DNA of 5,277 bases from Acidimicrobiia bacterium. Its GTDB lineage: Bacteria > Actinomycetota > Acidimicrobiia > Spongiisociales > UBA5794. This document shows, in pieces, positions 1-5,013 of the stretch (position 1 is its first letter; each line of letters opens with the position of its first letter). Under the pieces are notes generated by a model. The model was not told where the DNA came from. It saw nothing but the letters and a program-made list of their open reading frames with translations, and did no database searches. The DNA lies in NCBI GenBank assembly GCA_013001485.1, contig JABDMN010000209.1, positions 1-5,277 of the forward strand. The letters are read 5' to 3'. The position numbers were made by a program, and so were the translations under genes.

Positions 1-630
1 GAACTCGCCATAGGCGGCCCGGGCCAGGGCGACTCCGGCGTCGACCGATGCCACCAGCTCGGCGGAGAGGTCGGCCTCATGAGCTGCCTCCCCGACTCTC
101 ACGAACGCCGACTCGTCACCGGCGTGAGTCCGCGCCTGTTCGGTGACCTTCTCAACCTGGCGCTTGGCAACGACAAGACCCTTGAGGCGACCGGCCTCCA
201 GACTCTGTCGGTAGCCGGCCAGCGCCTCGGGAAGATCCTTGAGACGGCTGGCGATGGACTCCCAACCCTCCGTCGTCTTGGTGTCCATGTGGTCGAACAC
301 CTGGCGGATGTCCTGAGCGACCGACGCCAGCGAGTCGAGATCACGCAGGTGGTCGTCGCTGGCGTAGCTGTCGATCTCTTCGTCGAGAAAGCTGGTCGCC
401 ACGAGGACGGCAAGCTGGTCCCACTCATCGGTGGGATCTGGAAGCTCTGCGACCGCTTCGCGGTGACGTTCGAGCAGGCGTCGCCCGGCGTCGTGGCCGG
501 CAGGCGAGAAATCGTCCCACCGGTGGTCGTGGCCGGCGATGCCCAGGTAGGTGGCGTATACGGGGAACTCTGCAGCCACATCGTCGACGATGCGGTCAGA
601 AAGGGCGAAGATTGGATGGTCATTGGTCAT
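1..630 (-). CDS. DUF885 family protein, N-terminal part (runs off left edge)
   Basis: The frame is open from the ATG at 630 down to base 1 with no stop, giving 210 residues; the C-terminal part lies outside the window. The start reads MTNDHPIFALSDRIVDD, followed by EFPVYATYLGIAGHDHRWDD (about residues 21-40). This 'R.vdd.a...P..AT.LG..GhD..w.d.sP.G' pattern is typical of the N-terminus of DUF885 proteins, which usually run to about 550-600 residues. The rest of the visible part is acidic and helical. As I recall the family, its putative metallopeptidase-like motif is in the C-terminal half, so no catalytic residue can be checked here. No signal peptide is seen, so the protein is probably cytoplasmic. 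No Shine-Dalgarno sits at usable spacing; a TAGGTT hexamer 8 bases upstream suggests leaderless transcription. The gene is divergent from the VIT-type transporter. The family call is from sequence pattern; the substrate is unknown. Confidence 0.85.
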   Translation of the reverse strand, partial: MTNDHPIFALSDRIVDDVAAEFPVYATYLGIAGHDHRWDDFSPAGHDAGRRLLERHREAVAELPDPTDEWDQLAVLVATSFLDEEIDSYASDDHLRDLDSLASVAQDIRQVFDHMDTKTTEGWESIASRLKDLPEALAGYRQSLEAGRLKGLVVAKRQVEKVTEQARTHAGDESAFVRVGEAAHEADLSAELVASVDAGVALARAAYGEF

Positions 631-638
631 ACCTACTA

Positions 639-644
639 AACCTA
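639..644 (-). promoter_or_regulatory. possible -10 element (TAGGTT) of the DUF885 gene
   Basis: On the minus strand TAGGTT (TANNNT pattern) lies 8 bases upstream of the ATG at 630. That would put the transcription start at or within a couple of bases of the start codon. I see no convincing -35 hexamer at 16-18 bases spacing. The hexamer pattern is common by chance, so this is suggestive only. Confidence 0.3.
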
Positions 645-710
645 GCCCTCGTCGATGGTCGCTATCGCAGAGGCGGTGTGGGGGCGAACGGCCCACGGTG
701 CGACGTCGGA

Positions 711-1313
711 GTGCCCCTTGCGCTGAGACACGATCTGGCCGACGCTGACAGCGTGCAGTTGCTGTTCCGGCCAGTCAGAGGTGGTCAGTTTCGTCCCGAG
801 TCGATCCGCGAGGTCGTGTTCGGAGTCGAAGACGGCGTCGTGCAGAACATGACGCTCATCGCCGGGATGGTGGGCGCCTCGCTTTCGGCGACGGTGATCG
901 TGCTCGCCGGGTCGATCAACGCCATCGCCGGAGTGCTTTCGATGTCGGTGGGGACGTATCTTTCGTCTCAGGCGGAACGAGATGCCCTCATCGCCGGTGG
1001 CGCCGACCGCAATGGCAACGGGCTCCGCTCCCCCGTGCGCGACGCGTTGATCATGGCCGCCGCCTACGCACTCGGCGCCGTCGTTCCGTTGATCCCCTTC
1101 ATGCTGACATTCCTCGACAAGGTTCCCGCGTTCGGTGCCGCAGCGGTGGTCGCCCTGGCAATGCTCTACTGGCTGGGCGTGGTCAAGGCCGTGGTTGGGA
1201 ACCAACCCAAGATGCGATCTGGCATCCAGTTGCTCTTGCTGGCGACCGCAGCGGGAGTGGTGGGGTTCTTGCTGGGAGCAGCAGCACGAGCCATCTTTGG
1301 GATCGACGTCTGA
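711..1313 (+). CDS. VIT1/CCC1-type transporter, compact form without metal-binding insert
   Basis: This is a predicted integral membrane protein of the VIT1/CCC1 family, which moves Fe2+ or Mn2+ out of the cytosol, usually by proton exchange. With the GTG start at 711 it has 200 residues. The family signature is clear: IREVVFGVEDGVVQNMTLIAG (32-52) before and in helix 1, then INAIAGVLSMSVGTYLSS (69-86) in helix 2. Helices 3-5 fall at about 110-134, 138-163 and 170-197. Asp41 and Met78 are 37 residues apart, the spacing I recall for the transport Asp and Met of the plant VIT1 structure. Only about 22 residues separate helices 2 and 3, so the usual acidic cytosolic insert is absent. The start is uncertain: there is no ATG between 612 and the first helix. 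GTG 678 has AGAGG only 4 bases upstream, and GTG 753 or TTG 759 are also possible. ATG 612 would overlap the divergent gene. The family is well supported; the substrate is not shown. Confidence 0.82.
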   Translation: MPLALRHDLADADSVQLLFRPVRGGQFRPESIREVVFGVEDGVVQNMTLIAGMVGASLSATVIVLAGSINAIAGVLSMSVGTYLSSQAERDALIAGGADRNGNGLRSPVRDALIMAAAYALGAVVPLIPFMLTFLDKVPAFGAAAVVALAMLYWLGVVKAVVGNQPKMRSGIQLLLLATAAGVVGFLLGAAARAIFGIDV

Positions 1314-1316
1314 GGC

Positions 1317-1541
1317 TCAGCCCAGTGCGTGTGGGTCCTCGGCGTAGAGGTCGGTAGCGCCGCACACCCGGCAGGTCCATGCCTCGATCGCAGAAGACGC
1401 CCAACCATGGGTCGGGTCATCGACGCGAGGTTGCACCTGGAGATGGCCGGTGACCGCAGTGGGCATCATGAGACCTGAGCAGCGCACACACATGCGATTA
1501 GCTGGTGAAGTCCTCTGTGCTGGTGCTGGGTACATGACCAT
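1317..1541 (-). CDS. small zinc-ribbon protein (74 aa)
   Basis: A 74-residue protein with two CxxC pairs, CVRC (Cys18, Cys21) and CRVC (Cys57, Cys60), separated by 35 residues; this is a zinc-ribbon layout with four cysteines for one zinc. The C-terminal knuckle is AWTCRVCGATDLYAEDP. No other domain or membrane segment is seen, so a cytoplasmic protein is likely. I do not recognise a named family. The start at 1541 is chosen because AAGGA lies 7 bases upstream; a second in-frame ATG at 1535 is less well placed. The frame stays open upstream to 1892, but that extension crosses an inverted-repeat element and is arginine/proline-rich low-complexity sequence, so it is not coding. The gene converges on the VIT-type transporter with three bases between the stop codons. 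Whether it shares metal biology with that gene is only a guess. Zinc ribbons of this size often bind nucleic acid or act as adaptors. Confidence 0.72.
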   Translation of the reverse strand: MVMYPAPAQRTSPANRMCVRCSGLMMPTAVTGHLQVQPRVDDPTHGWASSAIEAWTCRVCGATDLYAEDPHALG

Positions 1542-1548
1542 GGTGTCG

Positions 1549-1553
1549 TCCTT
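1549..1553 (-). promoter_or_regulatory. ribosome binding site AAGGA of the zinc-ribbon gene
   Basis: AAGGA on the minus strand is 7 bases from the ATG at 1541. It decides the start of the 74-residue protein and argues against the 191-codon extended reading of the same frame. Confidence 0.65.
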
Positions 1554-1606
1554 ACCAAGGCTATCGGTCGAACGCGGTGGGTAGTTGACCCATATTCGGA
1601 GCGCGT

Positions 1607-1618
1607 TCTGTGAACAGA
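1607..1618. repeat. 12-bp inverted repeat upstream of the zinc-ribbon gene
   Basis: TCTGT-GA-ACAGA is a perfect 5+5 inverted repeat, 66 bases upstream of the ATG at 1541 on the minus strand. This position would suit an operator or a regulator half-site pair near that gene's promoter. No matching regulator is in the window and no clear -35/-10 pair was found around it, so it may be chance. Confidence 0.3.
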
Positions 1619-1660
1619 CCCGAGTGACTAGACACAGGGAGTTGTCAGGTGCCAGGACTG

Positions 1661-1817
1661 TTCCCCCCGTCAAGGGAGGAAGGTTCCTGCACCGGAGGCG
1701 TAGCCGGAGGTGGAGGTAGGGGGGCAGCACTAGTTTCCCACGTGACGAACGGTGGCTGACAACTGCATCCCCCCTCCCCTTCGCTCCGCTCAGGTACTCC
1801 CCCCTCAAAGGGGGGAG
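1661..1817. repeat. composite inverted-repeat element of two C/G-rich hairpin units
   Basis: Two related units face each other in the gene-free stretch. The left unit begins with a hairpin: TTCCCCCC (1661-1668), loop GTCAA, GGGAGGAA (1674-1681), one mismatch. It continues through CCGGAGGCGTAGCC to the G-rich GGAGGTGGAGGTAGGGGGG (1706-1724) and GCA. The right unit reads in the opposite order: TGCATCCCCCC (1764-1774), CCCCTTCGCTCCGCTCAGG (1776-1794), then a perfect hairpin with 8-bp stem and TCAAA loop (1797-1817). The inner arms can pair (GGGGGG 1719-1724 with CCCCCC 1769-1774, plus flanking A/T), around a central spacer at 1727-1763 holding CACGTG. The whole could fold as a cruciform or a structured RNA. 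Neither hairpin is followed by a T-run, so neither is a standard intrinsic terminator. It has the look of a dispersed, non-coding repeat; copies elsewhere in the genome cannot be tested here. Confidence 0.65.
1797..1817. repeat. perfect 8-bp stem-loop (right end of the composite repeat)
   Basis: CTCCCCCC, a 5-base TCAAA loop, then GGGGGGAG form a perfect stem of almost only G-C pairs. It is the strongest local secondary structure in the window. It lies 73 bases upstream of the nucleotidase start and has no trailing T-run on either strand. Confidence 0.8.
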
Positions 1818-1877
1818 AGGCATCGAAGGCGCTGAGCAACGCCGTTCCTCCGCGGCCCTGGGCGTCCGAGTAGGTTC

Positions 1878-1889
1878 CTGACCGGTCAG
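1878..1889. promoter_or_regulatory. 12-bp perfect palindrome against the nucleotidase start codon
   Basis: CTGACCGGTCAG is a perfect palindrome ending one base before the ATG at 1891. It fills the place where a Shine-Dalgarno would sit, and no such site is present. A TANNNT hexamer, TAGGTT, lies just upstream (1871-1876) and could be a -10 element, in which case the palindrome would cover the transcription start as a repressor operator would. A short restriction-like palindrome with no function is the alternative. Confidence 0.4.
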
Positions 1890-1890
1890 C

Positions 1891-3351
1891 ATGAACGACT
1901 ACACGATCCCGCAGCCAAGTCCCGCCCGCGGCATCCACGTCAATCGAACCTTGAACCTGAGATCGATTCAGGCCATCGGCTACGACATGGATTACACGCT
2001 GGTCCACTACCACGTCGATCAGTGGGAGCAACGCGCCTTCGACCACGCCAAAGACCGGCTCGCCTCCGAAGGGTGGCCGGTCGGAGACCTGCAGTTCGAT
2101 TCCCAGGCAGTTATCCGCGGGCTCGCCATCGATCTCGAGCTGGGCAACCTCTTGAAGGCGACTCGATTCGGCTACGTGATCCGGGCAACCCACGGAACCA
2201 GGTTCCTCGACTACGACGAGGTGCGCAGCGCCTACAGCGGCACGCTGGTCGACTTGTCGGAGGATCGCTTCGTGTTCATGAACTCGCTGTTCTCCCTCTC
2301 CGAGGCAAGCCTGTACGGCCAGTTGATCGACCTTCTGGAGGCGGGCAAGTTGAGGGGCGGTGTCGGCTTTGCCGACTGCTACGAGCTGGTCCGTGACGTG
2401 ATCAACGACTCACACCAGGAGGGACAGCTCAAGGCCGAGATCCTCGAGGATCCGGAGCGATTCATCGACCTCGACAGTGACATCGTCCTGGCGTTGCGTG
2501 ACCAGCGCAACTCCGGCAAACGGCTGATGCTCATAACGAACTCCGATTGGGACTACGCCCAGCAGATCATGACGTATGCCTTTGATCGCTTCCTGCCGGA
2601 AGGGCACACCTGGCGTGAGCTGTTCGACACCGTGATCGTTTCGGCCGCCAAGCCGGCGTTCTTCACCTCCGACCTCCCGTTGTACAAGGTCGAGGACGAG
2701 GCCAAGTCACTACTCCGACCCCACTTCGGGCCCATCGAGCCAGGTGGCGTCTTCTTCGGTGGCAACGCTCGCCTGGTCGAGCACAGCCTGGGCCTGTCGG
2801 GAGATGAGATTCTCTACGTCGGTGACCACCTCTTCGGCGACGTGCACTTCTCGAAGGCCCTGCTGCGGTGGCGGACCGCGCTCATCCTCCGCGAACTCGA
2901 AAGCGAAGTTGCAGCACTGATCGAGTTCCTCCCCGGGCAGGTTCAGCTCGATCGCCTCATGCACCAGAAGCAGCAGCTCGAGGCGGAGCTCGCCGCGCTG
3001 CGCCTCAGCGATCAGCGCGCCCAACTCCAGTACGCCGAAGCTTGGGTCGAGGTCGATGACCTCAAGACCCGCATCGACGCGACAAGGACGCGGATCGCCG
3101 CACTCGACAACGAAATCGGTCCGCTGGCTCGCACGTCCGGTGGCCTGCGCAATGAAGCTTGGGGCCCGATCATGCGGTCCGGTCAGGACAAGAGCCTCTT
3201 CGCCCGCCAGGTCGAGAAGTACGCCGATGTGTACACATCACGCGTTTCCAATCTGTTGTACCCGAGCCCCTTCGCCATGCTCCGAGCCGTTCGGCTTGAC
3301 CTCCCCCACGACCCGCATCCCGAGCGCGGCACGGTCCCCCTTTGGACGTGA
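1891..3351 (+). CDS. HAD-IG family 5'-nucleotidase
   Basis: A complete 486-residue member of the haloacid-dehalogenase superfamily, subfamily IG, related to cytosolic 5'-nucleotidase cN-II. The family hydrolyses nucleoside monophosphates to nucleoside plus phosphate in the cytoplasm, using Mg2+. Visible HAD motifs: motif I GYDMDYTL with Asp32 (nucleophile) and Asp34; motif II LITNSD with Thr216; motif III Lys254 in SAAKPAFF; motif IV YVGDHLFGD with Asp312 and Asp317. Residues about 335-410 form a charged coiled-coil-like helix. The tail contains FARQVEKYADVYTSRVSNLL (437-456), a conserved closing block of the family. All catalytic residues are present, so the enzyme should be active; the preferred nucleotide is unknown. 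An in-frame TGA at 1879 excludes an earlier start, and motif I excludes starting much later. There is no Shine-Dalgarno; a 12-bp palindrome sits just before the ATG. The gene converges on the DUF6159-like gene, 46 bases away. Confidence 0.93.
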   Translation: MNDYTIPQPSPARGIHVNRTLNLRSIQAIGYDMDYTLVHYHVDQWEQRAFDHAKDRLASEGWPVGDLQFDSQAVIRGLAIDLELGNLLKATRFGYVIRATHGTRFLDYDEVRSAYSGTLVDLSEDRFVFMNSLFSLSEASLYGQLIDLLEAGKLRGGVGFADCYELVRDVINDSHQEGQLKAEILEDPERFIDLDSDIVLALRDQRNSGKRLMLITNSDWDYAQQIMTYAFDRFLPEGHTWRELFDTVIVSAAKPAFFTSDLPLYKVEDEAKSLLRPHFGPIEPGGVFFGGNARLVEHSLGLSGDEILYVGDHLFGDVHFSKALLRWRTALILRELESEVAALIEFLPGQVQLDRLMHQKQQLEAELAALRLSDQRAQLQYAEAWVEVDDLKTRIDATRTRIAALDNEIGPLARTSGGLRNEAWGPIMRSGQDKSLFARQVEKYADVYTSRVSNLLYPSPFAMLRAVRLDLPHDPHPERGTVPLWT

Positions 3352-3397
3352 TCTGTCCCGAATAGCTGTTTGGAGCAGAGAGGTACCGGACCGACGC

Positions 3398-4237
3398 TCA
3401 GCGCATGAAGCGCTTGTTCTGCTTCGTCAGGAACGCCGTGTCGAGCGACTCCTTCGGGAAGAACTGCCCGGGGGTCTGGCCTTCGACTGCGTAGTGATAG
3501 AGAGCGGTCTGGAAGATGGCGCTCAGCGCCGCCATGGTGACGGCCACGAGCAGGATCCAGGCGACGGCGATGATGATCAAGCCAAAGAGGAGCCCTCCCT
3601 CTGCGCCAGTGCCGACGCCAAGGGCGATGAGGGCTATCGCCGGCAATGCGGCTACGAACCCGATGATGCCGAACCCGACGTTGGCGGCGACGTTCTCACC
3701 CCACGTTCCCTTGAACAGGTTGGCCGAACGCTTGATGGCGTCGAACGCGCCGACTCTCTCGACGACAAGGACCGGCAGCACCAGGAACGTCACCAGCGAC
3801 CAGGCGAGGCCGACGAGCGAGAGGGCCAACTGACCGAGGAACCCGGCTCGCTCTTCGAGCGACCGAAGGATCCACGACACGGTTGCCGAGATCAGCGCCC
3901 ACGGCAGGATGTGGCCTGCGTCACCAAGGGCAGAACGCAACGCCGACCCGAGGGTTGGGTCACCACCGGTGAGACGGTCGTGGGCAGCGTGGACGAGAGC
4001 CGCGTTGAAGAAGATCGTGATGTACGCCGCCACGAAGTAGAAGACGGCGAAGAGGATGTATGTGCCCGTGCCCGGCTCCTCCAGGTTGCCGCTGGCGAAC
4101 AGCGGAAGGAAGAAACTCACAGCAACTGCGATCGTGACGATGCCTGAGATCACCGGGAGCACGATGAGCTCCTTGTCGTGACTCAGGACGTTCCAGGAGG
4201 CTTTGGCCAGCTCCCAGGTGTTGCGAATACGGCCCAT
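3398..4237 (-). CDS. DUF6159-like six-helix membrane protein
   Basis: A complete 279-residue integral membrane protein of unknown function. The N-terminus MGRIRNTWELAKASWNVLSH followed by DKELIVLPVISGI matches my recollection of the DUF6159 family. Hydrophobic segments fall at about residues 24-47, 58-82, 108-127, 134-160, 184-208 and 215-245, giving six helices; the N-terminal stretch is amphipathic and basic. Between helices 4 and 5 is VGAFDAIKRSANLFKGTWGE (162-181), a 'a..a..rs..l.k..wg' pattern also seen in other membrane families with repeated half-domains. No catalytic motif is seen. The start is supported by GAGGGGA 6 bases upstream of the ATG. It lies 48 bases downstream of the FMN reductase on the same strand, so co-transcription is possible. 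A TACCAT hexamer in the gap leaves room for its own promoter. A transporter or membrane-organising role cannot be told apart from sequence. Confidence 0.85.
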   Translation of the reverse strand: MGRIRNTWELAKASWNVLSHDKELIVLPVISGIVTIAVAVSFFLPLFASGNLEEPGTGTYILFAVFYFVAAYITIFFNAALVHAAHDRLTGGDPTLGSALRSALGDAGHILPWALISATVSWILRSLEERAGFLGQLALSLVGLAWSLVTFLVLPVLVVERVGAFDAIKRSANLFKGTWGENVAANVGFGIIGFVAALPAIALIALGVGTGAEGGLLFGLIIIAVAWILLVAVTMAALSAIFQTALYHYAVEGQTPGQFFPKESLDTAFLTKQNKRFMR

Positions 4238-4243
4238 CGGGTG

Positions 4244-4250
4244 TCCCCTC
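4244..4250 (-). promoter_or_regulatory. ribosome binding site GAGGGGA of the DUF6159-like gene
   Basis: GAGGGGA on the minus strand ends 6 bases before the ATG at 4237. It is the strongest Shine-Dalgarno in the window and fixes the start of the membrane protein. Confidence 0.7.
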
Positions 4251-4285
4251 TCTCGATGACTCGATGGTATCGGTAGGTGTCGGCG

Positions 4286-4828
4286 TCAGCCGTGATTGAT
4301 GAGTTCGGCCAGCGCGGCCACCAACCGCTCGATCTGATGCACGTAGCGCTCGGACGTCACCTTGCGGTCGTCGTCGAACTCGGCATCCGAGCGCGGGATG
4401 TACACCTGGATGTCGTCGACGACGCGGGCCTGCGCGTGGAGCATGACCTCACGCAGGTGGAGCTGGGCCCGCAAGGTCCCGAACCGTCCACCAACGCCCA
4501 GCATCGCCGTCGGGATGAACTTGAGCGGCGAGTCGCTGCCACCGCGAGAGGCCCAATCGATGGCGTTCTTGAGGGCCCCCGTCATCGAGTAGTTGTACTC
4601 GGGGCTGGCGATAAGGAGTCCGTCGGCATCGGCCATGGCCTGGCGCAGAACAGCCACCGGTTCGGGGAAGCCGACCTCCTCCTCGACGTCGAAGTTGTAG
4701 AGGGGAATGTCGTTGAGCGGGTGGACCTCCACGGTGACGCCGTCGGGGGCGACGTCGGCGGCCACGCGGAGGGCCGCCGTGTTGAACGAGTCCGAGCGAA
4801 GACTTCCGGAGATTCCAAGGATCTTCAT
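4286..4828 (-). CDS. NAD(P)H-dependent FMN reductase (flavodoxin-like)
   Basis: A complete 180-residue protein of the NADPH-dependent FMN reductase family (flavodoxin-like fold), which includes quinone, chromate and azo reductases. These cytoplasmic enzymes bind FMN and pass electrons from NAD(P)H to quinones or flavins, often against oxidative stress. Signatures seen: MKILGISGSLRSDSFN (1-16), whose GSLR..S.N loop binds the FMN phosphate; SPEYNYSMTGALKNAIDW (75-92), the hallmark block of the family; and GVGGRFG (111-117), the usual glycine-rich turn. Length is normal. The frame stays open upstream to 5101, but the protein fold begins exactly at MKILGISGS, so the ATG at 4828 is the start. No Shine-Dalgarno is present; TATCGT lies 8 bases upstream, fitting leaderless transcription. 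It precedes the DUF6159-like gene by 48 bases on the same strand. The exact electron acceptor is not determined. Confidence 0.93.
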   Translation of the reverse strand: MKILGISGSLRSDSFNTAALRVAADVAPDGVTVEVHPLNDIPLYNFDVEEEVGFPEPVAVLRQAMADADGLLIASPEYNYSMTGALKNAIDWASRGGSDSPLKFIPTAMLGVGGRFGTLRAQLHLREVMLHAQARVVDDIQVYIPRSDAEFDDDRKVTSERYVHQIERLVAALAELINHG

Positions 4829-4836
4829 GGCGCGAG

Positions 4837-4842
4837 ACGATA
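4837..4842 (-). promoter_or_regulatory. possible -10 element (TATCGT) of the FMN reductase gene
   Basis: TATCGT on the minus strand is 8 bases upstream of the ATG at 4828, in a leader with no Shine-Dalgarno. A transcription start at or near the ATG would fit. No good -35 hexamer is seen. Confidence 0.35.
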
Positions 4843-4864
4843 CCCCGACGACACCCGGTACCCG

Positions 4865-4951
4865 ATGGTCACTGCTCCCAGGTTCTATCAGGTCGTCGGA
4901 GCCTTTCTGGTCGTGGTCGGGCTCCTGTGGGCGACCGGGGTGATCTGGTGA
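4865..4951 (+). CDS. possible 28-residue single-helix membrane protein
   Basis: A short ORF in the 185-base gap between the divergent FMN reductase and acetyltransferase genes. It encodes MVTAPRFYQVVGAFLVVVGL followed by LWATGVIW and a TGA stop. Residues about 9-28 form one hydrophobic helix with an Arg at its N-terminal end. Third codon positions are mostly G or C, as in the real genes nearby. The 'vvGa.Lvv.GllWa' pattern resembles very small actinobacterial membrane proteins I have seen, which usually continue past this point, so this could be a shortened copy. There is no Shine-Dalgarno and no -10 hexamer at leaderless spacing, and no function can be given. Chance is a fair alternative for an ORF this short. 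Confidence 0.33.
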   Translation: MVTAPRFYQVVGAFLVVVGLLWATGVIW

Positions 4952-5001
4952 CACGCAACTGACCGAGGTGTTTGCCCAGGAGACGTCACTCCCGATATCC
5001 G

Positions 5002-5007
5002 TACACT
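5002..5007 (+). promoter_or_regulatory. -10 element (TACACT) for a leaderless acetyltransferase transcript
   Basis: TACACT is exactly 6 bases before the ATG at 5014, placing the A of the start codon at +1. No Shine-Dalgarno is present. The region 17 bases upstream (GGAGAC, 4979-4984) is not a consensus -35, though leaderless actinobacterial promoters often show only the -10. Confidence 0.5.
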
Positions 5008-5013
5008 CACTCC

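Noticed and set aside
79..639. 186-codon plus-strand ORF opposite the DUF885 gene
   Set aside because: It is the mirror of the DUF885 frame; its protein has no recognisable domain, while the minus-strand frame gives a family-like N-terminus open to the edge.
655..726. 23-codon ORF upstream of the transporter as a leader peptide
   Set aside because: It has no ribosome site, no attenuator-like structure after it, and overlaps the possible transporter N-terminus in another frame.
1872..1880. AGGTTCCTG repeated directly at 1681-1689 and 1872-1880, as a target-site duplication
   Set aside because: The left copy lies inside the repeat element, not at its edge, so it does not flank an insertion; nine bases can recur by chance.
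1542..1892. N-terminal extension of the zinc-ribbon frame
   Set aside because: It crosses the inverted-repeat element, has biased Arg/Pro/Leu composition, and the internal ATG at 1541 has a good AAGGA site.
1645..2193. 182-codon minus-strand ORF over the repeat and the nucleotidase start
   Set aside because: It runs antisense to conserved HAD motif I coding sequence and its other half is repeat-derived low-complexity peptide.
3352..3397. Terminator between the convergent nucleotidase and DUF6159-like genes
   Set aside because: No stem of useful length and no T-run on either strand was found in these 46 bases.
3056..4147. 363-codon plus-strand ORF across the nucleotidase end and the DUF6159-like gene
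   Set aside because: It spans two better-supported genes and its product is Arg/Glu/Asp-rich low-complexity sequence, typical of antisense reading in GC-rich DNA.
4253..4266. Direct repeat TCGATG-AC-TCGATG upstream of the DUF6159-like gene as an operator
   Set aside because: Six-base repeats of a TCGA-type word are common in GC-rich DNA and nothing else supports a binding site.
4277..4951. 224-codon plus-strand ORF opposite the FMN reductase
   Set aside because: Most of it is antisense to well-conserved reductase sequence; only its last 28 codons, past the reductase start, were considered as a separate small ORF.
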